NCBI GenBank assembly: GCA_947476335.1
Contig: CANJQH010000014.1
Location: forward strand, 1 to 59,582
From: Anaerolineae bacterium
Lineage (GTDB): Bacteria > Chloroflexota > Anaerolineae > J036 > Brachytrichaceae
Reading direction: 5' to 3'
DNA: 59,582 nt
Translations under genes and position numbers: made by a program
Notes under the pieces: generated by a model
What the model saw: only the letters and a program-made list of their open reading frames with translations
Databases searched by the model: none
What the model was told of the DNA's origin: nothing
Shown: positions 8,885-17,279 of the stretch, in pieces
Position numbering within the stretch: position 1 is the first letter of the stretch
Layout of the letters: each line of letters begins with the position of its first letter

Positions 8885-10114
8885 TTATCCGACCATCGTG
8901 TCGATGTCTGCTGCTGCAGCAAGCAGTGCGTCGGCAACACTTTGCTCGCCGGCATATGCCGAGCGAATGGCGGCGACCCAGCGGTCGGCCAGCCGGAGGT
9001 AATGTGGATTGGGAGTGACGAGCACCTTTGCTTCCTGTTCGATCAGCCGGCGTGCGACAGGATAGAAATTGCCCCAGGCAGCAGCCATGGCTTGAAACTG
9101 TGGGTCGTCCCACGTGCTGCGGCGCGTCGGGTTCATGTTGCCCTCGAAGGCAGAGCGCAGCAGGAATTTTTTGCCGGCCGCCCACTCCATGAATTGCCAC
9201 GTTGCAGCTTTGTTGTCTGACTTGGCGTTCATCACGAGTGACCACGTCCACATATTTGACACACGCTTGCCACTGGGGCCGATCGGCGGCAGCGCGTAGC
9301 CCATACGGCCGGCGACCTGAGATTTTTCCTGGTTCTCGTAGAACGCTACGTAATGATCTGAATCGACGATCAGGCCGTACTGATCGGCGCAGAAATCCAT
9401 CGCCAGTTCATGCCAGTGCTGATCGAGCCAGGCCGGCGGTCCGCTGCGATGCAGGCCGGCGATGAAGTCCTCAGTAGCGGCGATGCCCGCCGGAGAGGCG
9501 ATGGCGCACTTGCCCGCATCATCGAAATCTTGCGCGCCGTACGACCAGAACTGGGTGGCATAGCCGGTGTACATCGTGTGCCATACCTGAATGCCGCGCT
9601 GCGCGAATCCGCGCACAGCGCCATTCGACGCACTCTGCAGCTGCTGTGCTGCGGCGAAATATTCGGCCCACGTCGTCGGCACGGATACACCGTACTTCTC
9701 CAGTGTTGCAGGCACGTAGGCGAGGTTATACGCTTCGCAGTTGACTGGCAGTTCCCACAGTGATCCTGTTCCCAGTCGATCGCCGAATCGGCCTGTCCAT
9801 CGATTGCTCGTGATCAGCGATGGAAAGAAATCGGCGGCGCCGAAATCTGTGCTCGCTTGTGCCATATATGCATCAAGGGGCTCGACGAATCCTGCGCTGA
9901 TGTGTTCCCACAGGAGCACCGGGCCCGACATGTATACATCGGCTGCGTCAGTGCCATCCAGATACTTGTGAATGTCGTTCGAGAAATATTCGTCGGTCGG
10001 AATAATTTTGATGTCGAGATGCAGACCGCTCTGTGCTCGGAATTCATCTGCATGTCGAACGACTGAATCGACGAATGCGTCTGTGTCGGGGGCGAAGAAT
10101 CGTACTTGTGCCAT
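8885..10114 (-). CDS. Family 1 solute-binding protein without signal peptide
   Basis: 409 residues resembling sugar-binding proteins of ABC transporters, with the mature domain starting at once (MAQVRFFAPDTDAFVDSVVR). Typical blocks follow: YMSGPVLLWEHI, WELPVNCEAYNLAYVP and TWQFMEWA near residue 330. The start is fixed by AAAGGAGA six bases upstream of the ATG; the open frame upstream runs through element B2 and was rejected. There is no signal peptide or lipobox, so as written the protein would stay in the cytoplasm. No permease genes are adjacent. It might be a cytoplasmic sensor, or a gene that lost its export signal when B2 arrived. Confidence 0.75.
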   Translation of the reverse strand: MAQVRFFAPDTDAFVDSVVRHADEFRAQSGLHLDIKIIPTDEYFSNDIHKYLDGTDAADVYMSGPVLLWEHISAGFVEPLDAYMAQASTDFGAADFFPSLITSNRWTGRFGDRLGTGSLWELPVNCEAYNLAYVPATLEKYGVSVPTTWAEYFAAAQQLQSASNGAVRGFAQRGIQVWHTMYTGYATQFWSYGAQDFDDAGKCAIASPAGIAATEDFIAGLHRSGPPAWLDQHWHELAMDFCADQYGLIVDSDHYVAFYENQEKSQVAGRMGYALPPIGPSGKRVSNMWTWSLVMNAKSDNKAATWQFMEWAAGKKFLLRSAFEGNMNPTRRSTWDDPQFQAMAAAWGNFYPVARRLIEQEAKVLVTPNPHYLRLADRWVAAIRSAYAGEQSVADALLAAAADIDTMVG

Positions 10115-10126
10115 CTGTCTCCTTTT

Positions 10127-10186
10127 GTAACTACTCAGGCCCAAATCAGTATTTCCCGCGAAACACTGATCTGGATCTGAATCGTT
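10127..10186 (+). mobile_element. Family B element, copy B2 (left half only)
   Basis: GTAACTACTCAGGCCCAAATCAG and the next 20 bases match the left arm of other B copies. The sequence then diverges after GCGAAACACTGAT, and the right arm is missing. It ends 5 bases before the AAAGGAG ribosome site of the solute-binding protein gene and so forms that gene's upstream region. Confidence 0.7.
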
Positions 10187-10306
10187 ATCTGAGATGTGAG
10201 GCGGAGTGTGCATCACAGCGATGAAATCCTACAAGCGTGATTGTGGTGGCTGCTTCGATCTTGTTGATTCGGCAACTTGTCACAAATCGTCTACCATCCG
10301 CGCATC

Positions 10307-11326
10307 ATGACTTCACGCACGATGCGCGCCGCCCGTTTTGGTGGCGAGAGCCGAATTACGATTGTTGATGTGCCGCTGCCTGAGCCTGGCTCTGGTCAGC
10401 TGCTGCTGCGCGTTGGCGCCAATGCGTTGTGCGGCTCTGAGCGCGGCCAGTTTCGCAATGGCGCACCTGTGACGCCTGGCCACGAAGCGGCTGGCGTTGT
10501 GGTCGCCGTTGGTTCTGATACGCACACAGTTGTCGGCACAGCGGGTGTCGTATTTTTGATGGCGTTCTGTGGTGAATGCCACAACTGCAGACGGGGCGCC
10601 ACCAATCAGTGTCTGGCGAAGCGCGGTGATATGGGCTTCAACCGCGATGGTGGCTACGCAGAATATGAGCTTGTCGATGAGTCGACTTTTTTTGCAACGC
10701 CGGCGGAATTTAACGCGGCCGATGCGACACTGCTCCTCGACATCATGGGGACTGGCGGGCATGCCATCGAGCGCGGCCGCCGCGTGCATGACGACATTCG
10801 CTCGGTGCACGTTGCTGGTGCCGGGCCGATCGGCCTTGGTGTGCTGGCGATGGCGAAGATCATGCTCGGTGATCTTCCCGTCTATATCAGCGACGTATCT
10901 CCGTACCGTCTTGCCCTTGCTGAGAAGATGGGCGGCCTGCCCGTGGATGTGTCGAGTGACCTGCTGGCAGACGGCTTTGCGCGTCATGGCATTTTGCATG
11001 TCGACCTTGCGATCGACACGAGCGGCAAAGGTGCTGCACGGCAGGCTGCGATCGACTGCGTCGATAAGCGTGGAGCGTTCGTGTGTGTCGGCCATGGTGA
11101 AGGATTGAGCCTCGATGTCTCGCGCCATTTGATTGCGCCGGAGCATGCGGTGCTTGGCAGTGAATATTTCTGCTTCGACGAGCTGCCGGCCAACGTTGAG
11201 CGCCTCAGATCACACCGCGACTACATCGTGCAGATTATTACGCATCGCATGTCGTTGTCGGAAATTCAAAATGCCTTCGAGTTGTTCTTCGGGGGTGCGA
11301 CTGGCAAAGTGGTGATTGAACCATGA
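10307..11326 (+). CDS. Zinc-dependent alcohol/sugar dehydrogenase (MDR family)
   Basis: 339 residues. The GroES-like N-terminal part has the catalytic zinc region (ALCGSERGQF, then TPGHEAAGVVV), followed by the four-cysteine-type lobe (CGECHNCRRGATNQC) with three of its cysteines close together. The Rossmann turn AGAGPIGLGVLAMA is near residue 172. It probably oxidises a secondary alcohol of a sugar or polyol with NAD. Its stop overlaps the next gene's start as ATGA, so the two are coupled. A TTG start at 10277 would add ten residues; ATG 10307, with TACCAT nine bases upstream, is preferred. Confidence 0.85.
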   Translation: MTSRTMRAARFGGESRITIVDVPLPEPGSGQLLLRVGANALCGSERGQFRNGAPVTPGHEAAGVVVAVGSDTHTVVGTAGVVFLMAFCGECHNCRRGATNQCLAKRGDMGFNRDGGYAEYELVDESTFFATPAEFNAADATLLLDIMGTGGHAIERGRRVHDDIRSVHVAGAGPIGLGVLAMAKIMLGDLPVYISDVSPYRLALAEKMGGLPVDVSSDLLADGFARHGILHVDLAIDTSGKGAARQAAIDCVDKRGAFVCVGHGEGLSLDVSRHLIAPEHAVLGSEYFCFDELPANVERLRSHRDYIVQIITHRMSLSEIQNAFELFFGGATGKVVIEP

Positions 11327-12306
11327 GCAATACAAAGATCAGGGTCGCGCTTGTCGGTGCTGGTGGGTGGGGTGCGCAACATGCGCGTGTGTTCTCACAG
11401 CATCCTGATGTGGAATTGTGTGCGGTTTGTGGACGCAGTGAAACCCGCACGCGCGCGCGTGCGGAGGCGTACGGCCTGCGTGCGTACTTCGACGTCGATG
11501 ACATGCTCGATGAGGAGAAGCCGGATTTTGTCAGCATCAGCCTGCCGAATCAGACGCATTTCGCGCCGACGATGCGGGTGATCGAGCGCGGATTTCCTCT
11601 GCTCGTGGAGAAGCCGCTGGTGTTCGATCTTGGTGAGGCGGATGTGTTGCTGGCAGCTGCGGAAAGGCGCGGGCTTTTCTTCGCCATTAATTTCAATCAT
11701 CGATATGCCCAGCCAGTGCGTCGTGCGCGCGAGGCGATTGAAGCAGGCCGCCTCGGCGATGTGGTGTTTGCCACCTGGCGTTTCGGCGGCGAAGGTTCGA
11801 GCACGCATCCACATGCGAATCTCATCGAGACGCAGTGCCATGGCTTTGACATGCTCGAGCATTTGTGCGGGCCGATTGCTGCGCTCAGTGCTGAGATGAC
11901 GGACAAGACCGGTGGTGGTTTTCGCACGCTTGTGCTGTCTCTGCGTTTTGCTTCTGGTGCGATCGGCAGCCTCGTGGGAACGTACGACTCGTCGTATGCG
12001 TATCGCGACACACATCGTGTCGAAGTGAACGGTACGCGTGGCCGCGTGCTGATCGATGACACTGTGAAGCGCTTTGAGTTTCAAGCGATGGGAAACGAGA
12101 CGGCTGAAGTCTGGCAATCCGGTTACTTCAACGATCGCGATCGCGAATTTCATCGCACATTCGATGTGCATCTTGATGCGATGCTGCGTGCGTTTCGTGC
12201 CGGCGCTGCACCGCCGATTCACGCACGGGCTGGACGGCGTGCACTTGTGCTGGCGCATGCGGCGATTGAGTCGCATGCGAGCGGGTGCAGAGTGATGACG
12301 GAATAA
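11323..12306 (+). CDS. Gfo/Idh/MocA family oxidoreductase
   Basis: 327 residues. The N-terminal Rossmann domain has VALVGAGGWGAQHARVFSQH, and the EKP motif (LLVEKPLVFD) is near residue 91, with the catalytic lysine. The C-terminal alpha/beta domain includes NFNHRYAQPVRRAREAIEAG and the histidine region HGFDMLEHL. Members oxidise or reduce sugar rings with NAD(P). It is translationally coupled to the zinc dehydrogenase before it, suggesting consecutive steps on one sugar or polyol. Confidence 0.88.
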   Translation: MSNTKIRVALVGAGGWGAQHARVFSQHPDVELCAVCGRSETRTRARAEAYGLRAYFDVDDMLDEEKPDFVSISLPNQTHFAPTMRVIERGFPLLVEKPLVFDLGEADVLLAAAERRGLFFAINFNHRYAQPVRRAREAIEAGRLGDVVFATWRFGGEGSSTHPHANLIETQCHGFDMLEHLCGPIAALSAEMTDKTGGGFRTLVLSLRFASGAIGSLVGTYDSSYAYRDTHRVEVNGTRGRVLIDDTVKRFEFQAMGNETAEVWQSGYFNDRDREFHRTFDVHLDAMLRAFRAGAAPPIHARAGRRALVLAHAAIESHASGCRVMTE

Positions 12307-12325
12307 CGCAGGTGGTGCACCCGGT

Positions 12326-12437
12326 GTAACTACTCAGGCCCAAATCAGTATTTCCCGCGAAACACACTATTCTCTCCCCCTTCGGGGGAGAGAATAGTGT
12401 GTTTCGCGTTGGAAAAATGGCTGGCCTGAGTAGTTAC
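12326..12437 (+). mobile_element. Family B palindromic element, copy B3
   Basis: A complete 112-bp copy of the CACACTATTCTCT-arm subfamily with a TTCG central loop. The flanks CACCCGGT (12318-12325) and CATCCGCT (12438-12445) agree at six of eight positions, an eroded target duplication. It lies 43 bp before family A copy A2, in the 282-bp gap between the oxidoreductase and the Lrp regulator. Confidence 0.8.
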
Positions 12438-12479
12438 CATCCGCTACATACGGTACAGGTTGGCGGTTTCTCATGCTCT

Positions 12480-12572
12480 CAGTTCCTGTCCATAAGTTTT
12501 GTCCGGCAGATTCGCCTCCACCGCTTTGCGGTGGAGGCGAATCTGCCGCCAGAACTTTTGGCGACTCACTTA
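12480..12572 (+). mobile_element. Family A palindromic element, copy A2
   Basis: It has the same outer ends as A1, but the central stem reads CCTCCACCGC-TTT-GCGGTGGAGG. Both arms have changed together (CCACC with GGTGG in place of CCCCC with GGGGG), preserving pairing. The right flank is TA; the left flank is TC, perhaps a mutated TA. Its right end plus neighbouring bases make TAGAAT, which sits 12 bases before the Lrp start codon and could act as a -10 box. Confidence 0.75.
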
Positions 12573-12588
12573 GAATCTCGTCCACACA

Positions 12589-13083
12589 ATGTCATTTGAT
12601 GCGACGACGCAACTCGACGAGACCGATTGGCGGATCATGAAGGAGCTGCAGGAGAACGCACGCTTATCGTATGCCGAACTCGGCCGCATAGTGAATCTGT
12701 CGCGGCCTGCGGTGGCTGATCGCATGAAGCGACTCGAAGGACTGGGTGTTATTTCCGGTTATCGTGCAGAGATCAATTTGGCGCGCCTTGGCTACGGCAT
12801 TCACGCCTTCGTGCGCATTAATGCGCAGGGTGATGTCTCCGAGCTTCTCAAGACAATTCGTGAAGTGCCGGAAGTGCTCGAATGCCATCGCGGCACGGGC
12901 ATGGATTCGTTCATTTTGAAAGTAGCCGTGCCATCGCTGTGGCAGCTTGAGAATGTGCTCGACAAATTCATGCGCTATGGTCAGGCGACGGCGTCGGTTG
13001 TGCTTTCATCGGTGCTGACGAAGCGCGTGGTGACTGAGGGCATCGAGGCGCGCTCTGGCTTCGAGAACGGCGCCGGGATTTAG
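12589..13083 (+). CDS. Lrp/AsnC family transcriptional regulator
   Basis: 164 residues. The N-terminal helix-turn-helix (LDETDWRIMKELQENARLSY and LSRPAVADRMKRLEGLGVI) is followed by an RAM ligand-binding domain (residues 70-145, VFRIN-type beta strand and VLECHRGTGMDSFILKV). Such proteins form multimers that bend DNA and respond to amino acids. No clear target operon is adjacent. Translation begins near the end of element A2, with no Shine-Dalgarno sequence. Confidence 0.92.
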   Translation: MSFDATTQLDETDWRIMKELQENARLSYAELGRIVNLSRPAVADRMKRLEGLGVISGYRAEINLARLGYGIHAFVRINAQGDVSELLKTIREVPEVLECHRGTGMDSFILKVAVPSLWQLENVLDKFMRYGQATASVVLSSVLTKRVVTEGIEARSGFENGAGI

Positions 13084-13090
13084 ATCATGG

Positions 13091-13120
13091 GCAACCACTC
13101 AGGCCATCCGGTTGGAACAC
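13091..13120 (-). mobile_element. Short family B end remnant
   Basis: GCAACCACTCAGGCCATCC followed by GGTTGGAACAC matches the right-arm end of family B on the minus strand with several changes. The rest of the element is absent. It lies between the Lrp and JAMM genes. Confidence 0.45.
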
Positions 13121-13179
13121 TGCAAAGTGGGAAGCGGGGTCCGTTACAAAACATGAACCTCACGGCTTGAATTGCACCG

Positions 13180-13638
13180 ATGTTGACGATCTCCAGCGAA
13201 CTCCTGGGCACGTTGTGTGCTCATCTCGAAGCGGGCTATCCGCATGAAGCCTGCGGTATTTTGCTCGGTGAAATCGATGATGCCACCGACGTGCGTTGTG
13301 TGAGGGCGGTGGTGCCGGTGCGCAACGCATGGGCTGATGCTGCGGCGCCGGTCGCGGATGATCATGGGATGCACGATCGTTATGCGATCGACCCTGCCGA
13401 TGTCGCGCGAGCGGACCGGACGGCGCGTCGACATGGCTGGGACATCATCGGGTTTTTTCACTCACATCCGGATAGCCCGGCCATTGCTTCGGAGACTGAT
13501 CGCGAGTGGGCGTGGCCGGTGGTTTCGTTCGTCATTGCATCTGTGATGCATGGTCATGTGACGGATGTGTTTTCATGGCGCCTGCGAGACGATCGCAGCG
13601 CGTTCGACGAAGAAAAAATCTCGGCGCAGTCGGCTTAA
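13180..13638 (+). CDS. JAMM/Mov34 (M67) metallopeptidase-like protein
   Basis: 152 residues. The JAMM zinc site is complete: a glutamate in HEACGILLGE near residue 23-31 and the signature HSHPDSPAIASETD (H-x-H-P-x6-S-x2-D) near residues 98-111. Bacterial single-domain members cleave isopeptide or cysteine-carrier conjugates (for example in sulfur-carrier pathways). No carrier protein gene is adjacent, although a sulfurtransferase lies 0.9 kb downstream. The exact substrate is unknown. Confidence 0.88.
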   Translation: MLTISSELLGTLCAHLEAGYPHEACGILLGEIDDATDVRCVRAVVPVRNAWADAAAPVADDHGMHDRYAIDPADVARADRTARRHGWDIIGFFHSHPDSPAIASETDREWAWPVVSFVIASVMHGHVTDVFSWRLRDDRSAFDEEKISAQSA

Positions 13639-13715
13639 AAATAGCGCAACGACATCAGGTCTGAAAATGTGTTGCGCTGGGATGCTGGGAAATGAGCAGG
13701 GTTGAGTGATTCACG

Positions 13716-13827
13716 GTAACTACTCAGGCCCAAATCAGTATTTCCCGCGAAACACACTATTCTCTCCCCCGAAGGGGGAGAGAATAGTGTGTTTCGCGTT
13801 GGAAAAATAGCTGGCCTGAGTAGTTAC
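13716..13827 (+). mobile_element. Family B palindromic element, copy B4
   Basis: A complete 112-bp copy. The flanks GATTCACG (13708-13715) and GATTAACG (13828-13835) match at seven of eight positions, an 8-bp target duplication. The central loop is GAAG, the inverse of the TTCG in B3, although the outer ends are in the same orientation. Confidence 0.87.
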
Positions 13828-13887
13828 GATTAACGTGACTTGCCCGCTTGCACAGTGGCAAATCACGTTGGTTGCAAAATACTTCAC

Positions 13888-13952
13888 GCGAACGCATTCA
13901 GACGAACGCATTCAGACGAACGCATTCAGACGAAGGCGTGAAGACGCCTTCG
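13888..13952. repeat. 14-bp tandem repeat and adjoining hairpin
   Basis: GCATTCAGACGAAC is repeated three times in direct tandem (13894-13935), the last unit ending in G. A perfect 9-bp stem with a GAAG loop (CGAAGGCGT / ACGCCTTCG, 13931-13952) follows. It lies in the 351-bp gap before the DUF4395 stop codon; the hairpin may terminate transcripts from either side. No gene was seen here. Confidence 0.7.
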
Positions 13953-13989
13953 CATCTGCGCGTGAAGCTGTAATTTCGTACGAAGTCAG

Positions 13990-14430
13990 TCAGCTGAATA
14001 GTCGTCGCGTGTTCAGCTTGAACTGTAGATACAGAAAGCAGCCCAGGCAGAAGCCGAGCAGTGCCACCAGTGCGGCCAGGCCGACCATGCCCATGAGGAT
14101 GTATCCCACAGTCGATGCGCCGAGCAGAAACGCAATTTGTGCGCCGCCGAGCAGCACTGCGGCGATGCTATTGTTGAAGCGCATCAGCTGCTGATCTTCC
14201 TGTTCTTCTCCGGCGATCTGCTTCGCCAGCAGCCGACGTCCGATCTGGTAGATCGGGCTGCCGCGGCGGCCGAACAGCACTGCCGGCAGAATCAGCGCGA
14301 ACAGGATTGTGCTGATCCACGGTGCCTGCAACAAAATTGCAGCTGCGACTCCGGTCACCAGTGTGATTCGATTCAGGCGGACGATCGGCATCGGAATGCC
14401 ATCGACGCAGAGAAGTGGTTTCTGTGACAT
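13990..14430 (-). CDS. DUF4395 family membrane protein
   Basis: 146 residues. The start (CVDGIPMPIVRLNRI) is typical of DUF4395, with two hydrophobic helices (residues 24-50), a polar linker with EEQEDQQLMRFNNSIA, and two C-terminal helices ending in a CxxGC-like pair (FCLGCFLYLQFKL). Members often accompany thioredoxins or sulfurtransferases, and here the next upstream gene is a sulfurtransferase. They are thought to have a role in sulfur or redox handling at the membrane, but no activity is proven. Its start codon lies one base from the end of element B5, and there is no ribosome site. Confidence 0.8.
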   Translation of the reverse strand: MSQKPLLCVDGIPMPIVRLNRITLVTGVAAAILLQAPWISTILFALILPAVLFGRRGSPIYQIGRRLLAKQIAGEEQEDQQLMRFNNSIAAVLLGGAQIAFLLGASTVGYILMGMVGLAALVALLGFCLGCFLYLQFKLNTRRLFS

Positions 14431-14431
14431 G

Positions 14432-14502
14432 GTGATTACTCAGGCTGATCAGTTCCCCGCGAGATCGCGTATCTCGCGAGGAATACTGATCTGTGCAGGT
14501 GC
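14432..14502. mobile_element. Short divergent family B element, copy B5
   Basis: GTGATTACTCAGG at one side and ACTGATCTGTGCAGG at the other resemble B ends. The centre is a shorter hairpin, CGCGAGAT / ATCTCGCG. It occupies the whole space between the sulfurtransferase stop and the DUF4395 start, so it forms the leader of the DUF4395 gene and may act as a terminator or processing hairpin. The exact right border is uncertain. Confidence 0.55.
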
Positions 14503-14508
14503 AATTTT

Positions 14509-15357
14509 TTAGCGTTCGATGGGTAGGCCGACGGCGTTGCCCCATTCCATCCAGGAGCCGTCGTAGTTGCGGACGTTGGCATAGCCGAGCAGATTTTTCA
14601 GCACGAACCAGGTGTGCGAACTGCGTTCGCCAATGCGGCAATAAGCGATGATTTCCTTATCGCTGGTGATTCCCTTGCCGCTGTAAAGCGCGTGCAGTTC
14701 CTCGGCCGATTTGAACGTGCCATCTTCGCGCACCGACTGTGCCCACGGTATGCTGACAGCGCCGGGGATATGGCCGCCGCGCAGCGCGCCTTCCTGCGGA
14801 TATTCCGGCATGTGCAGCTTTTCGCCTGTGTATTCGAGTGTGCTGCGCACATCGACCAGCGCGCCGTGTGTGCGCACGTAGGTGAGCACCTGATCTCGGT
14901 AGGCACGCAGCGTGCTGTCATCGCGCGCTACGACGGGATAGCCCGACGTCGTGCCTTTTGGAACTTCACGCGTCACTGCGCGCCCTTCGTCGATCCACTT
15001 CTTGCGGCCGCCGTTGAGCAGCTTTGCGTTCGTGTGGCCGAAGAGTTGGAACACCCAGTATGCGTACGCTGCCCACCAGTTGCTCTTGTCGCCATAGAAA
15101 ATCACGGTCGTTTCGCGCGTGATGCCTTTGGCGTTCATTAGTTTTGCAAAGGCTTCGCCGTTGAGATAATCGCGCGAGATCTGATCGTTCAGGTCCGTCG
15201 TCCAGTCAATCTTGACCGCGCCGGGGATGTGCCCGGTGTCGTACAGCAGAATGTCTTCGTTCGACTCGACGATGCGCACATTCGAATCCTGCAGGTGCGC
15301 GCTGAGCCACTCGGTCGAAACGAGTGCGTCGGGGTTTGCATAGTCATTGCTGCTCAT
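14509..15357 (-). CDS. Two-domain sulfurtransferase (rhodanese type)
   Basis: 282 residues with tandem rhodanese domains. The inactive N-terminal domain has the CH2A-like motif [20 protein letters not shown]. The C-terminal domain has [11 protein letters not shown] and [12 protein letters not shown], then the active loop [15 protein letters not shown] with the catalytic cysteine near residue 241. It transfers sulfane sulfur from thiosulfate or mercaptopyruvate to an acceptor. The CRIGERS loop is of the thiosulfate type. It lies directly upstream of the DUF4395 membrane protein on the same strand. Confidence 0.92.
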   Translation of the reverse strand: MSSNDYANPDALVSTEWLSAHLQDSNVRIVESNEDILLYDTGHIPGAVKIDWTTDLNDQISRDYLNGEAFAKLMNAKGITRETTVIFYGDKSNWWAAYAYWVFQLFGHTNAKLLNGGRKKWIDEGRAVTREVPKGTTSGYPVVARDDSTLRAYRDQVLTYVRTHGALVDVRSTLEYTGEKLHMPEYPQEGALRGGHIPGAVSIPWAQSVREDGTFKSAEELHALYSGKGITSDKEIIAYCRIGERSSHTWFVLKNLLGYANVRNYDGSWMEWGNAVGLPIER

Positions 15358-15473
15358 AATTTGTTCAGTTGATGCTACGGAGAGGGGGGTGTTTCGTCAA
15401 TAGCACACGAACGCGGATTTCTTCGAATCGCAGGTGTGTGGGATGTGCAGCTTACGATTCGCAGATTCGCGTT

Positions 15474-15479
15474 ATGCTC
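15474..15479 (+). promoter_or_regulatory. -10 box of leaderless epimerase gene
   Basis: TATGCT lies six bases before the ATG at 15485. There is no Shine-Dalgarno sequence. The spacing predicts a transcript starting at the initiation codon. Confidence 0.45.
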
Positions 15480-15484
15480 AGCCC

Positions 15485-16360
15485 ATGTCTCCCAAAGTTC
15501 ATACTCGTGTCCTCGTCACTGGTGCATCTGGCAAGGCCGGCCGCGCCTGCGTCCTCCATCTGCTTTATCACGGATACACCGTACACAGCGTCGATCAGAA
15601 TCCGCCGTCATATTCTTCTGGCTCTGCTTTTACGTCCGTTGATCTGACGGATTACGGCCAGACGGTTGAGGCGCTTTCTGTGATCGACGACCGCGTGGCC
15701 GGTATCGATGCTATTGTGCATCTGGCGGCGATTCCGGCGCCGGGCCTGCGCACGAACGCGACGACGTTTCGTACAAACATGTTGAGCACGTACAACGTGT
15801 TTGAAGCGGCGCGGCAGCTTGGCATTCGAAATGTGGTGTGGGCATCGAGTGAGACTGTGCTCGGGTTGCCGTTCGACGAGCCGCCGCCGTATGCGCCGCT
15901 CGATGAGGCGTACGGGGCGCGGCCGGAGTCAGCGTATTCGCTGTCGAAATTTCTCGGTGAGGAGATGGCAAAGCAGTTCTGCCGCTGGGATCCGGGCATG
16001 AAAATTTTTGGACTGCGGTTTTCAAACATTATGAACCCTGAGGATTACGAACGATTTCCGCTGTTCGATCAGGATGCGATGCTGCGCAAGTGGAACCTAT
16101 GGGGCTACGTCGATGCGCGCGATGTGGCGCAGGCGGTGCGCAAGGCGATCGCTTCTCCGCTCACTGGCGCCGAGGTGTTCATCATCGCTGCGGCCGATAC
16201 GGTGATGTCGCGTCCGAATGATGAACTGATGGACGAAGTATTTCCTGACGTGGCGTTGCGTCGGCCGGTTGCGCCCAACGAGACGCTGCTTTCGATTGAC
16301 AAGGCGAAGAAGATGCTCGGCTATGCGCCGCTGTTCAGTTGGCGCCCGCGCGCTGAGTAA
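15485..16360 (+). CDS. NAD-dependent epimerase/dehydratase (extended SDR)
   Basis: 291 residues from MSPKVHTRVLVTGASGKAGR. The GxxGxxG nucleotide site (GASGKAG) is near residue 12, the DIVHLAA-type motif (IDAIVHLAAIP) near residue 75, and the catalytic Tyr/Lys pair (SAYSLSKFLGEE) near residue 145. Members alter sugar nucleotides or lactones. The start at 15434 was rejected because the extra 17 residues precede the first beta strand and lack a ribosome site. It stands next to a divergent sulfurtransferase; the substrate is unknown. Confidence 0.88.
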   Translation: MSPKVHTRVLVTGASGKAGRACVLHLLYHGYTVHSVDQNPPSYSSGSAFTSVDLTDYGQTVEALSVIDDRVAGIDAIVHLAAIPAPGLRTNATTFRTNMLSTYNVFEAARQLGIRNVVWASSETVLGLPFDEPPPYAPLDEAYGARPESAYSLSKFLGEEMAKQFCRWDPGMKIFGLRFSNIMNPEDYERFPLFDQDAMLRKWNLWGYVDARDVAQAVRKAIASPLTGAEVFIIAAADTVMSRPNDELMDEVFPDVALRRPVAPNETLLSIDKAKKMLGYAPLFSWRPRAE

Positions 16361-16427
16361 GATCTCCGCCAGCTCTCACGCACTGCCAAGCATGCGTTCG
16401 AAATTGTTGCGCATACTCGAACGCGCT

Positions 16428-17222
16428 ATGAATTTGAAATCATCTGTACGAATTTCTCGGAATGCCGCCGTGCTTGTGACGGCAGTGGCGGCATTCGCAC
16501 TACTGAGCGCCTGCGCATCTGCACCTGCGCCGACGTCCGCGCCGACGTCTTCGCCGCTGCCTGTTGTGACAGCAGTTTCGCAGAAGGCGGCACAGCCGCA
16601 GCTGGAAATCGCTTCACCGCTGCCGACGGCGACGACGGCCGCTGCTGCAGTCACTGTGACTGCGCCGGCTAAACTTCCCGCGCAGGCGCGCACCTTCAAG
16701 CTGGATCCATCGCGCTCGATCGCACGCTTTACGCTGAACGAAAAGCTGATGGGCAACCCGGTTACGGTCGTGGGTGAGACTGCGGGCGTCGAAGGTGAAA
16801 TTTCGCTCGATGCGTCGGCGCCGACGCAGACGAAGGTCGGCATACTGAAGATCGACGCACGCGGTCTGAAGACGGATTCGAACCGCCGCGATGGTGCGAT
16901 TGCGCGCTTCATTCTGCAGTCCACGCAGGATGCATATCAGTTCATTACGTTCACGCCGAAGTCGATCGAAGGCTTGCCCGCCGTTGCTGAAATTGGCAAG
17001 CCGGTTATGTTTAAGGTTGTCGGTGATTTGACGGTTCGCGATGTCCGTGCGCCGGTGACTTTTGAAGTCAATGCCACGCTGAAGTCCGCTGACGAGCTCG
17101 TGGGTGTGGCGAAGGCCCAGGTATTGCGGTCGACTTTCAAGCTGGAAATTCCCAGCGTGCCGTCGGTGGCGGAGGTGACCGACGAAGTTGCGCTTGAACT
17201 TGAATTTGTGGCTGCACCGTAG
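16428..17222 (+). CDS. YceI-like lipoprotein
   Basis: 264 residues. The signal peptide ends in a lipobox (FALLSAC, Cys at about 27), followed by a Ser/Ala/Pro-rich linker of about 50 residues and then a YceI lipocalin-like domain (TFKLDPSRSIARFTLNEKL ... KVVGDLTVRDVRAPVTFEV). It is predicted to be anchored on the outer face of the membrane. YceI proteins bind polyprenoid or amphiphilic molecules in a beta-barrel. A longer frame from 16269 was rejected because the signal peptide would be internal. Confidence 0.87.
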   Translation: MNLKSSVRISRNAAVLVTAVAAFALLSACASAPAPTSAPTSSPLPVVTAVSQKAAQPQLEIASPLPTATTAAAAVTVTAPAKLPAQARTFKLDPSRSIARFTLNEKLMGNPVTVVGETAGVEGEISLDASAPTQTKVGILKIDARGLKTDSNRRDGAIARFILQSTQDAYQFITFTPKSIEGLPAVAEIGKPVMFKVVGDLTVRDVRAPVTFEVNATLKSADELVGVAKAQVLRSTFKLEIPSVPSVAEVTDEVALELEFVAAP

Positions 17223-17279
17223 AACTGTAGCGTGAGTGATTCGCGTATCTCCTGCATTCGTGCCAAAATCACCGGCGCG

